Positions 1-7,316 of a stretch of DNA of 32,169 nt are shown here, piece by piece. The DNA lies in assembly GCA_030593645.1 (NCBI GenBank), contig JAUVGT010000002.1, positions 1 through 32,169 on the forward strand. Reading direction: 5' to 3'. Position 1 is the stretch's first letter. Each line of letters begins with the position of its first letter. The stretch comes from Deltaproteobacteria bacterium (GTDB lineage: Bacteria; Desulfobacterota; Desulfobacteria; Desulfobacterales; JAUVGT01). The notes beneath the pieces were generated by a model. The model was given only the letters and a program-made list of their open reading frames with translations, was not told the DNA's origin and did not search any database. The translations under genes were made by a program, and so were the position numbers.

Positions 1-1471
1 CCCATCTGCCGTTGATATAGACCAGCGCCCAGGCATGCGCGTGGCGGTCCCTGACAATATACCTGTTCTCGAATTTACTGAATTCATGGATCGAGTATCC
101 TTTTGAATAGCGCGCCGGCATGCCGGCAGTGCGAAGAAGAAGTATTGAAGCCGTGGCAAAAAACTCACAATGTCCTTTTCTGGAGTTGGTTAAAAATTTT
201 GCAATCGGTGTCCCTTTATCATTATCTTTACCCTGAACAAGAGAGTATTTAAACCGGTCTTTAAAAAACTTTTCCACACTGTTCAGAATTTTTTGAGGGG
301 ATTTCCCGTTGAGTTTAAGCTCTTTCGCGATCCTGTTTAAGACCGGTTTTTCACTTTCCGGCACAAGCAGATCATGCGCGTTCGGTGGACCGGCAGTCGG
401 GACTGATGGATCGAAACTCACATCATAAACCGCCAACCCCGGTCCGCCTTCAACTTTTACAGTCCCGAACCTGTTTCTTTCCATGTTGATGACTTGCAGT
501 TTTTCTACTTTGAAAACACCCCGGGGCAGTTTTAAAAGCCCCTCTCCCTTATTCAGGTAGGAAAAAACCGTAAACCTGCTGCTTGGTTCCGGCCCTTCTG
601 AAAAATTCCAGCTGGTCTGGTTTTTGTCCGGCTGTATTAATACAAAACCGGGCTCCGCGCTAATCCACCTGGAATAATTATATATATTATAACCCGCTTC
701 CTGGAGAAGCAGTGGAAATACTTCTGTATTATCAGTACTTACCCTGAAGATAATCCTGCTTGACGGTTTCAGCGCTCCGATATCCCCAATCGCCGTCTTT
801 GTCTGGAACGGATCCGTTTCACCCTGCCTGAACTTACTGAACCATTCCAGATCTCTTCCTTCCAGGTAGAGCTGCAGCCGGTTAAGCTTCTCATATCCGA
901 CTGCACCGATAACACCTGCCAGAGCCATAAGCATTAAAAATAATGCGATTGAAAACCTTTTTGACCTTACAAACCAAAGCAGGGGAATCGCAAACAAAAG
1001 GAGACCCGCGTAATAATATCCATCCATTACATTGGCTACCCCTGCCGAAAGCACACAAACAGCATAATATGGATACGACAGGTTAAGTCTGATCTGTTTT
1101 TTATTCTTCGCAATCACGTCCTTTTTCTTCCTCCGGAGTGTGAAAAAAAGGGCGCTGATATCCAACTTCTCCCGGGTGGAATATCTCTGCACAATTAAGA
1201 GCGGAAACAAGATCATCGGCAGCCACTGGAGAAGAACCAGGATGATATTGGCAGACCTGTCCCTGACAATCAGGTAGGCGAGCAGTATGATAAAAAGGAG
1301 TGTGCAAAGATCTGAGATACGCCTGAAATCATGATCAGACAGGTCCCACCTGATACTGACAAAGCGGGCTCCTTCATAAAGCAGGAGCATGATTCCCGCC
1401 AGTACCAGCAGTCCGGTATACCAGCCCCAGAAAAGAAGTGAAGCACCGAGGAGAAAAAATGGTGTCTTCAT
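1..1471 (-). CDS. TgpA-like membrane transglutaminase, cut by the left window edge
   Basis: This reading frame starts at ATG 1471 and stays open to base 1, giving about 490 residues without the C-terminus. The N-terminal 200 or so residues hold several hydrophobic helices (for example residues 5-35, 55-70, 75-95 and two around 120-165). A mostly extracytoplasmic region with a transglutaminase-like core follows. The core shows G-H-C-E-F-F with the presumed nucleophile Cys435, and R-D-R-H-A-H-A-W-A with the conserved His479. The catalytic Asp would lie beyond the edge. Its ATG overlaps the TGA of the DUF58 gene (ATGA, 1468-1471), so translation is probably coupled. Such proteins commonly sit with MoxR and DUF58 genes, as here. 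The substrate is unknown; a role in envelope peptide cross-linking or hydrolysis is inference from the family. Confidence 0.9.
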   Translation of the reverse strand, partial: MKTPFFLLGASLLFWGWYTGLLVLAGIMLLLYEGARFVSIRWDLSDHDFRRISDLCTLLFIILLAYLIVRDRSANIILVLLQWLPMILFPLLIVQRYSTREKLDISALFFTLRRKKKDVIAKNKKQIRLNLSYPYYAVCVLSAGVANVMDGYYYAGLLLFAIPLLWFVRSKRFSIALFLMLMALAGVIGAVGYEKLNRLQLYLEGRDLEWFSKFRQGETDPFQTKTAIGDIGALKPSSRIIFRVSTDNTEVFPLLLQEAGYNIYNYSRWISAEPGFVLIQPDKNQTSWNFSEGPEPSSRFTVFSYLNKGEGLLKLPRGVFKVEKLQVINMERNRFGTVKVEGGPGLAVYDVSFDPSVPTAGPPNAHDLLVPESEKPVLNRIAKELKLNGKSPQKILNSVEKFFKDRFKYSLVQGKDNDKGTPIAKFLTNSRKGHCEFFATASILLLRTAGMPARYSKGYSIHEFSKFENRYIVRDRHAHAWALVYINGRW

Positions 1472-2826
1472 AATTTCATCAGTCCTTCCTGGATTTTCCC
1501 CAGTTTCAACTCAAGAACGTTTCCAGGTTCATGTTTCATTGGCCACGGTTTAATTTTTTCTTTCGTTTTCCCGTTTCCCGTGATGACCATGGCAAGTACC
1601 GGGATCCCAAACCCTTTTAATAAATTGATAAAGTCTTCTCTTTCTTTATCCCAGGAAAGAAAAATGCATATGCATCCGCTTAAAAGATGCGCGCGGTTCA
1701 TCGTAACCGGTGTCAGGCTGCTAAACGGTTTATCTGTACATGGGATCACAGAGGCTAATATTTTAAGAATTTTATCGATATGTGAAATCCCCCTGCCCGA
1801 TGTAAAGCAGTATGCTTCAGTCCCGACAAACATAAGATCCAGAAGTGATTCCTGGGTCTGGATTGAAAAAGCAAAAGAAGCCGCGATCGATATCGCTTCT
1901 TCAAAAATATCGCTGGTACCGGTCTCCTGAAACGTATCCAGTATCAAAGCGTGCCGGACAAAAAATTCATCCTGGTATTCCTTTACAACCGGCTTCCCGG
2001 TTTTTGCCCAGCTCTTCCAATGAAACCGTCTTATGGGATCACCCGGACGGTAATCCCTCAAAGATGTGAACTCCTCAGAATCCCCTATGGAAGAAGCCAG
2101 GGCCACACCGCCTGTCTGATATTTCCTTGTTCCGGAAAGCCCAACAGGCGGAAGCATATATCGTTTCGGAAGTATCAGCAAAGATTTCGGGAGCGGTATG
2201 GTGGTACAGGAATTGAACAGCCCAAGCGGATCAGGACGTGCGATGGTCAGGGCGGTCAGTTTAATCACCCCCCTGTTGGGCGGAACAAATTTAACAGTGA
2301 CATCACAACTGCCGCCGGGTTCAACCGCCGGCAGTTCAGATCCCTTTGATTCTGTATTCTGCTTTCTTGATATCAGCCAGAGCCACCTGTAATACCCAAA
2401 AGTCCGGTCATAAAGATTGCGTTTATTTTCATCCGGTTCGGGTGTATTGATAAATTCTTTAAAACCGGGCAGCGGGTCTTCAAAATTTTCAAAAAGCAAT
2501 AGTCCTTTTTGAACTTTACCGGTATTATTTTTTATGGTGATACGATATTCAACGATCTCCCCTGCCGTACCAAATCTGGGAAGTACCCTTACACCGGTAA
2601 ACCGGAAACGAAAAAAAAGACTTGATACCATGGAAACCGCAAGCAGGGATAAAAAAAAAGTAAACGCCTGGTATACCAATGTCCGTTTGGTATCGACCCC
2701 AACCACGGCGGATGCCGCAAGGCAGATTAAAACAAACACACCGGCCATGGTAAATCGACGCAGGAACCATTTCTTTACCCGGTAAATGTTACGATATGTT
2801 CGATATAAGACGCGTTTGATGATCAA
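1468..2826 (-). CDS. DUF58 domain protein
   Basis: This 452-residue protein has two membrane helices near the N-terminus (about residues 25-45 and 50-72), followed by a soluble region. The DUF58 signature lies mid-protein as R-D-Y-R-P-G-D-P-I-R-R-F-H-W-K-S-W-A, followed by a vWA-like fold. The start is TTG at 2826, supported by an AGAGGAAA ribosome site 5 bases upstream; no ATG fits as well. It lies 67 bases after the MoxR gene and overlaps the transglutaminase gene by 4 bases. In this family the DUF58 protein is thought to act with the MoxR ATPase, possibly in assembly or metal insertion. No specific target can be read here. Confidence 0.93.
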   Translation of the reverse strand: MIIKRVLYRTYRNIYRVKKWFLRRFTMAGVFVLICLAASAVVGVDTKRTLVYQAFTFFLSLLAVSMVSSLFFRFRFTGVRVLPRFGTAGEIVEYRITIKNNTGKVQKGLLLFENFEDPLPGFKEFINTPEPDENKRNLYDRTFGYYRWLWLISRKQNTESKGSELPAVEPGGSCDVTVKFVPPNRGVIKLTALTIARPDPLGLFNSCTTIPLPKSLLILPKRYMLPPVGLSGTRKYQTGGVALASSIGDSEEFTSLRDYRPGDPIRRFHWKSWAKTGKPVVKEYQDEFFVRHALILDTFQETGTSDIFEEAISIAASFAFSIQTQESLLDLMFVGTEAYCFTSGRGISHIDKILKILASVIPCTDKPFSSLTPVTMNRAHLLSGCICIFLSWDKEREDFINLLKGFGIPVLAMVITGNGKTKEKIKPWPMKHEPGNVLELKLGKIQEGLMKL

Positions 2827-2893
2827 TGGATTTCCTCTGTGATCTCTGAGCCTCTGTGAGAAATTTATCTTTTTTGCCTCTCTTTTGTCATTT

Positions 2894-3856
2894 TCATGAG
2901 GGAACTTTCACAGATTCAAGGATATCTTTCACAATCCTTTCCGCGGTGCGTCCGGAGAAACGCGCCTGGGGATCCATGACGATCCTGTGAGCCACCACAG
3001 GTATCGTTATTTCCTGAACATGCTCCGGTGTAACGAATCCGTTCCCGTCAAACAATGCCAGGGCCTGGGACACTTTCATCAGAGCGAGAGATGCCCTGGG
3101 GCTGGCTCCTAGCTCAACCCCGTCCATTGTCCGGGTCGCGTCCACGATATCAACAATATAGCGTTTCATCTCAGCACTGATCCGCACCTGTTTCACCTGC
3201 TGTTTTAATTCATTCACATCCTCGATTGTCACGCATGCTTTAATCTTATCTACCGGGTGATCCTGAAGCTGGTCCGTCAAAATGGTGACTTCATCATCCG
3301 GTGACACATAACCAAGACTAAACTGCAACGCAAACCGGTCCATCTGTGCTTCCGGCAGCGGGTATGTCCCGCGGGACTCAACCGGGTTTTGAGTGGCGAC
3401 CACAAAAAACAACTCCTCAAGCCTGTATCGCTTTCCGTCCACACTCACCTGTGATTCGCCCATAGCTTCAAGCAACGCGGACTGGGTTCTGGGTGACGCA
3501 CGGTTGATCTCATCTGCCAGCACGATATTGGCAAAAATCGGTCCTTCATGGAAATGAAATGATTGATCTTTCTGGTTAAAAACAGAAATACCGAGAATAT
3601 CCGATGGAAGCAAATCAGGTGTAAACTGAATACGCTTAAACTTCGCGTCAATCGAAAGTGTCAGAGCTTTTGCAAGCGTGGTTTTCCCGGTGCCCGGGTA
3701 ATCTTCCAAAAGCACATGGCCCCCTCCCGCAAAGGCCGCCAGTAATTTCCGAATCGATTCGGTCTGCCCCTTCATCACCTTTTCAATATTTTCCTTAATC
3801 TTCTGATAAATCTTCCTGCCCGATGTACTGCCGTTTCCATTTTTTGTATTATCCAT
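2894..3856 (-). CDS. MoxR-family AAA+ ATPase
   Basis: This 320-residue AAA+ ATPase has Walker A G-T-G-K-T-T near residue 60, Walker B as V-L-A-D-E-I-N-R-A near residue 115, and the sensor region V-A-T-Q-N-P-V-E-S-R-G-T. The length is normal for MoxR proteins, which act as chaperone-like ATPases with DUF58/vWA partners. It is first in a minus-strand set with the DUF58 and transglutaminase genes. The ATG at 3856 has a modest GGGTGA site upstream. A foldback element begins 88 bases upstream of the start, so the promoter must lie in or near that short interval. Confidence 0.95.
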   Translation of the reverse strand: MDNTKNGNGSTSGRKIYQKIKENIEKVMKGQTESIRKLLAAFAGGGHVLLEDYPGTGKTTLAKALTLSIDAKFKRIQFTPDLLPSDILGISVFNQKDQSFHFHEGPIFANIVLADEINRASPRTQSALLEAMGESQVSVDGKRYRLEELFFVVATQNPVESRGTYPLPEAQMDRFALQFSLGYVSPDDEVTILTDQLQDHPVDKIKACVTIEDVNELKQQVKQVRISAEMKRYIVDIVDATRTMDGVELGASPRASLALMKVSQALALFDGNGFVTPEHVQEITIPVVAHRIVMDPQARFSGRTAERIVKDILESVKVPS

Positions 3857-3944
3857 GTGATTTCACCCTGTTATCGGCCAACCTGGACGATAATGGCTTG
3901 CCTGTTGAATTGTAAATAACAATTTATCGGTTTCAGGTGCAATA

Positions 3945-4145
3945 TTGACGGTTTCGTAAAAAGTCCAACTTCTGCGTTCCGCTGTGTTACGCTGCATTTT
4001 GCAATGATTCAACTCCCCTGTTAAATAAAAAAACAGTTTTAACAGGGCGGGTCCGATAAGTACACTTCATCATTACAAAAATTGCACGCCTTGAATTTGA
4101 ACTCTTTACGAAACCGTCTAATCGGACTTTTTACGAGTTCATCAA
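3945..4145 (-). repeat. Foldback MITE-like element, copy 1 (enlarged)
   Basis: This 201-base element is related to copies at 30745-30899 and 32033-32169 but lies in the opposite orientation. The ends are inverted: TTGACGGTTTCGTAAAAAGT at 3945 and the complement of ACTTTTTACGAGTTCATCAA at 4145. The whole sequence is a near-palindrome that can fold end to end. Compared with copy 2 it has about 10 extra bases near 3980-3990 and about 37 extra bases at the centre. The central extra part is itself a hairpin, with a perfect 10-base stem CCCTGTTAAA (4016-4025) pairing with TTTAACAGGG (4038-4047). TA dinucleotides flank both ends. No coding capacity is evident. Confidence 0.85.
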
Positions 4146-4183
4146 TATTCGGTATTCAAATCCTCCAATCACCTGTAGGGGTG

Positions 4184-4368
4184 GATCCCAGATACGCACT
4201 ATTAATTACAGAGATCTGACTCGATGGGAGGTTTCGAAATCACTGTTAACCTTATCACACAATGAACATTCAGCCAAAGTTTTTCACGGTTTGGTGGAAC
4301 CCGGAGGCGCAAAAAACAGTTCAATGGTTATTGCATACTTGACAGCCATTGCACATGCCGTGGACTAA
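4184..4368 (+). pseudogene. C-terminal remnant of an accessory gene (unrecognised)
   Basis: A plus-strand frame ending at TAA 4366-4368 reads naturally as protein from about 4210 (D-L-T-R-W-E-V-S-K-S-L) through V-E-P-G-G-A-K-N-S-S-M-V-I-A-Y-L-T-A-I-A-H-A-V-D. Just upstream, another frame gives V-D-P-R-Y-A-L-L-I-T-E-I, which seems to be its continuation before a frameshift near 4205-4217. The last codons overlap the ATG of the radical-SAM fragment, as expected for genes once in one operon. The family is not recognised. The remnant starts shortly after the foldback element, which may have truncated it. Confidence 0.4.
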
Positions 4369-4516
4369 TTTGGATATTGCCTTTTTCTGGTCCGAGATCA
4401 CCCACCGCTGTAGTTTAGATTGCGATTACTGTTACCAGAATAATCTCCCCAATAGTGACAAAGATATTTCTCAACTGGAAAAGAAAATACAGACTCAGGT
4501 TCACCCACGGCCATAG
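4355..4516 (+). pseudogene. Radical-SAM protein, N-terminal fragment
   Basis: ATG 4355 opens a 53-codon frame that ends at TAG 4514-4516. Residues 13-27 read S-E-I-T-H-R-C-S-L-D-C-D-Y-C-Y. This is the CxxxCxxC signature that binds the 4Fe-4S cluster of radical-SAM enzymes, in a context like PqqE-type (SPASM) peptide-modifying enzymes. Such enzymes are normally 350-450 residues, so more than 300 are missing. After about 4450 the next protein-like reading lies in a different frame, so a deletion or frameshift joined this start to the following gene. The start overlaps the end of the upstream remnant. A functional product is unlikely. Confidence 0.6.
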
Positions 4517-5045
4517 AAAATCGTAAGGAAAAAGATCTTTGGTTTAAGTGCCGTGAAGATCTTCTAATAGAAAAAATATCTGTTCGGTTCAGTAACTTGA
4601 CCCTGGAAGATGGTTTTAAACGAATTTTATCTCCCATGAATTATAGTTTTATATTTAACAGCAACAGGCAACTCGAAGGAATAGTCATTATAGGTAAAAC
4701 ATCAGGCAAATCGGATATTTCTTCTTCATCCTCGAAAATCATTAAAAATCCGGTAAAGCCGACAACCGGGTCAATGGATACTGCCCAGCGGCAACCTGAT
4801 GCGTCAGGGGTCAAGAAGAATACACACCCGGAGGTGAGGTTAAATCCACTGTTGATAATACCAAAGCATTTACTGTGGTTAAAAACAGTCCACCCCCCGG
4901 AGGAAATAACGATAAAACCCCTCAAGACTTATCAAGCTTTACAATCGTCAAGAATAGTTCGCCCCCAGGCGGTGCAATAAAGAAAACTAAGAAAAAGAAG
5001 TTGAACTTTGTAGTAATTAAAAACAGTCCACCTCCTGGAGAATAG
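4459..5045 (+). pseudogene. Frameshifted protein gene with spaced V-K-N-S-P-P-P-G-G repeats
   Basis: The first part is open from 4459 in one frame and includes I-S-V-R-F-S-N-L-T-L-E-D-G-F-K-R-I-L near 4576-4630, then Y-S-F-I-F-N-S-N-R-Q-L-E-G-I-V-I-I-G-K. This resembles the short beta-alpha-beta domains of secretin/STN-type proteins. The second part is in another frame from about 4821 and ends at TAG 5043-5045. Motif copies are I-I-K-N-P-V-K-P-T-T-G (about 4738), V-K-K-N-T (about 4810, broken), V-V-K-N-S-P-P-P-G-G (about 4875), I-V-K-N-S-S-P-P-G-G (about 4945) and V-I-K-N-S-P-P-P-G-E (about 5011). Spacing is 22-24 codons. The frame changes inside copy 2, where restoring one base near 4826 would give K-N-T-P-P-G-G-E. 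No start or signal peptide is preserved. Function is unknown. Confidence 0.55.
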
Positions 5046-5119
5046 TTAAGTCGGGTGCATTCCCTGCAACAAATTTTCTTACTCCGCCATCGGTCCCCGA
5101 GCCCTTTGGATCCAGATAT

Positions 5120-5701
5120 TTATTTCTCAATCTGCTTTTTGACACTATATAGGATATCTAATACTCTTTCCCGTATTTCCTTGATTTTGGGAGTCACTGC
5201 ACCCTTTACTATCAGTTCCACGGCAAAGTTTCCGATCCAAAGGTCAGGGAGCCACATTCTCTGGCCCATAGAAAACTCTTCATAGCTTGTAAATGAGATA
5301 TAAAGATCGATCCCGTCTTTTTCAGGATAGTATGATATGGTTTTTTCGGGAAAAGGTCTTTTTGCAGGGGACTGGGTTTTTCTTTTTGCGATCTCTTTTT
5401 CATATTCGGGGTTTGGCTTCTGCAAGATATTGTTTTGGTACCAGATGAGTGAAGTTGCGTATATGGCAGCACCCGCATTAAATTTTTTCAAATGCGGATA
5501 CTTTGGCTTAAGCTTTTCTATTTGATTGACAATATCGTTTATAGCTTTTTGCAGATCTTTTTCATCAAGAACTTTTTTTGAGTCCGGTTTCATGGGATCC
5601 TGCAGCTCGCTGGTGTTTGACTCATTGCCTTTGTTTTGCGCCATGACTGCCTCCACGAAGAAGCTGTTGAACATAAGTATGATGAGTAATACATATTTCA
5701 T
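5120..5701 (-). CDS. Secreted protein of unknown function
   Basis: This 193-residue protein begins with a clear signal peptide (hydrophobic residues 4-19, likely cleavage after V-M-A at about residue 21). There is no lipobox, so a periplasmic or exported protein is expected. The mature part is charged. It has a helical stretch (about residues 45-75) and a C-terminal domain with M-W-L-P-D-L-W-I-G-N-F and a final helix. I do not recognise the family. ATG 5701 has an AAAGGTG ribosome site 6 bases upstream. It converges on the decayed repeat-protein gene (5045) and lies 93 bases downstream of the ald stop; whether it shares that transcript is unclear. Confidence 0.75.
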   Translation of the reverse strand: MKYVLLIILMFNSFFVEAVMAQNKGNESNTSELQDPMKPDSKKVLDEKDLQKAINDIVNQIEKLKPKYPHLKKFNAGAAIYATSLIWYQNNILQKPNPEYEKEIAKRKTQSPAKRPFPEKTISYYPEKDGIDLYISFTSYEEFSMGQRMWLPDLWIGNFAVELIVKGAVTPKIKEIRERVLDILYSVKKQIEK

Positions 5702-5794
5702 AGTTTCACCTTTCAGTATGTATCAACCTGGATATGTTCGCATGATGGAAAGTATTAAAACACGAACTGCGAAAATAATTTAAAACCGTTTCAA

Positions 5795-6907
5795 TTAAAG
5801 AAGCTCATCGATCGGAGTATAATCAAGACCAAAAGCGTCAGAAACCCCTTTGTATGTTACTTTTCCATTGATCACATTGGCACCCAGTTTGATTTCTTTG
5901 TTTTCCTTCATGGCCTTTTTCCAGCCTTTGTTGGCAATTTCAACCGCGTAAGGGAGGGTCGCGTTGGTCAGAGCCATTGTGGAAGTCTTGGCTACAGCAC
6001 CGGGCATATTGGCCACACAATAATGGACCACACCGTCAACAGTATAAATGGGATCCCCGTGTGTGGTTGCCTTGGAGGTTTCAAAACATCCTCCCTGGTC
6101 AATAGCCACGTCAACCAGAATGGAACCGGGTTTCATTGTACTTAACATTTTTCGAGTCACCAGCTTGGGTGCTTTCGCGCCGGGAATCAGTACAGCACCG
6201 ACCACCACATCGGCTTTTGTAACCAGGTCCCTGATCACGGCCGGACTGGACATGAGCAAAAAGCAGTTACTCGGCATCACATCACTTAAATATCGAAGCC
6301 GGTCAAGATTCATATCCAGGAGATAGACCTTGGCGCCAAGGCCGCAGGCCATCTTTGCCGCGTTTACACCGACCACGCCGCCGCCGATCACAACCACTGT
6401 ACCTGAATCCACACCCGGTACACCACCCAAAAGAATACCGTGTCCGCCTTGAGCCATTTCCAGGTATTTTGCACCCTGTTGAATCGCCATACGTCCCGCG
6501 ACTTCACTCATCGGGGTCAGAAGAGGCAGTGAACCGTCAGTTTTTTGAATGGTTTCATAGGCAATATTGATTGAATTGCTTTTGATCAGAACGTCTGTCA
6601 ACTCCCTTGCCGCGGCCAAATGGAGATAGGTAAACACAATCTGGTTTTCCCTGATTAAATCATACTCCGCAGAAAGGGGTTCCTTAACATGCATGACCAT
6701 GTCTGAACGATCAAATATCTCTTTTGCGGTTTCAACCATTTCAGCACCGGCATCAACATATGCTTTGTCATCGAATCCGCTTCCTTTACCGGCGCTCACT
6801 TCAACAAGAAGCGTATGCCCGTTCTGCTTCATGACCTCTACCCCTATGGGTGTCATGCATACGCGATTTTCTTCGGTTTTAATTTCTTTCAGAATTCCTA
6901 CAATCAT
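5795..6907 (-). CDS. ald: Alanine dehydrogenase
   Basis: This is a 370-residue NAD-dependent L-alanine dehydrogenase, which interconverts alanine with pyruvate and ammonia. The N-terminus M-I-V-G-I-L-K-E-I-K is typical. Substrate-site residues are seen in N-R-V-C-M-T-P (Arg), M-H-V-K-E-P (Lys) and Y-L-H-L-A (His), and the NAD-binding loop in V-I-G-G-G-V-V-G-V-N-A-A. The length is normal. A start 15 bases upstream (6922) is in frame, but it lies within the GGGAGGAAG ribosome site that serves ATG 6907, so 6907 is preferred. A sigma-54 promoter lies about 115 bases upstream, and the gene for a matching activator is next upstream. This suggests alanine use is induced by an amino-acid signal. Confidence 0.96.
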   Translation of the reverse strand: MIVGILKEIKTEENRVCMTPIGVEVMKQNGHTLLVEVSAGKGSGFDDKAYVDAGAEMVETAKEIFDRSDMVMHVKEPLSAEYDLIRENQIVFTYLHLAAARELTDVLIKSNSINIAYETIQKTDGSLPLLTPMSEVAGRMAIQQGAKYLEMAQGGHGILLGGVPGVDSGTVVVIGGGVVGVNAAKMACGLGAKVYLLDMNLDRLRYLSDVMPSNCFLLMSSPAVIRDLVTKADVVVGAVLIPGAKAPKLVTRKMLSTMKPGSILVDVAIDQGGCFETSKATTHGDPIYTVDGVVHYCVANMPGAVAKTSTMALTNATLPYAVEIANKGWKKAMKENKEIKLGANVINGKVTYKGVSDAFGLDYTPIDELL

Positions 6908-7032
6908 TTTTCTTCCTCCCATGCAAAATTTCTAATTTAAATGTATCGATGAAATGATAAAAATATACTTTAAAACTGTCTTTTTACATCGCTTTCATTT
7001 ATCAGCAATCGTCATATAACCCCTCGTTTAGT

Positions 7033-7048
7033 AGCAATATCCATGCCA
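7033..7048 (-). promoter_or_regulatory. Sigma-54 (-24/-12) promoter for ald
   Basis: On the minus strand this reads TGGCATGGATATTGCT. The -24 element TGGCAT and -12 element TTGCT have the exact GG-to-GC spacing of the sigma-54 consensus TGGCAYRNNNNTTGCW. Transcription would start near 7020-7023, leaving an untranslated leader of about 115 bases before ald. The upstream gene encodes a sigma-54 activator with an ACT domain, which strongly supports the call. Confidence 0.85.
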
Positions 7049-7161
7049 TCGATACACCTCCATGATAATTAATAGTTTATCGGGAGATGCATTAAAAGAT
7101 TTGATTCATTTTTATATTTATTTACAGATAGTTATAGAATTTACCCATTGATAGTGACTAA

Positions 7162-7180
7162 AGTAAATCGATGGTTTAAC
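7162..7180. promoter_or_regulatory. Possible activator-binding site upstream of ald
   Basis: AGTAAATCGATGGTTTAAC is an imperfect inverted repeat (GTAAA, 7 bases, TTTAAC) similar to TyrR boxes (TGTAAA-N6-TTTACA). It lies about 115-130 bases upstream of the -24 element, a usual place for an enhancer bound by a sigma-54 activator. The half site TATTTACA, near 7120, could be a second one. This is a weak call from similarity only. Confidence 0.3.
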
Positions 7181-7316
7181 GCATGATAGAGGGGTTACTG
7201 AAGGAAGGGAATGGGTGATATCTGGCAAGAAAACAAACCACTATATCATTCATTTGAGACGTATCCGGTTGATTATAAAATAAATATTGCCAATGGTACG
7301 TTTTATTACCACCGGT

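Larger units (their letters stand above)
6908..7316. other. Intergenic control region of ald (409 bases)
   Basis: This AT-rich spacer lies between the activator gene stop and the ald start. It holds the sigma-54 promoter (7033-7048), a candidate enhancer (7162-7180) and the ald ribosome site (GGGAGGAAG, directly before 6907). Past the activator gene only a weak hairpin (GGTA/TACC, about 7294-7309) is visible, so no convincing terminator is seen. No additional gene is supported. Confidence 0.6.

Noticed and set aside
1580..2349. Several plus-strand open frames opposite the DUF58 gene
   Set aside because: They are shadows of the DUF58 coding sequence; none shows a ribosome site or known motif.
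4641..4925. Minus-strand open frame of 94 codons opposite the repeat-protein gene
   Set aside because: The regular motif spacing is on the plus strand; the minus frame is a mirror of it.
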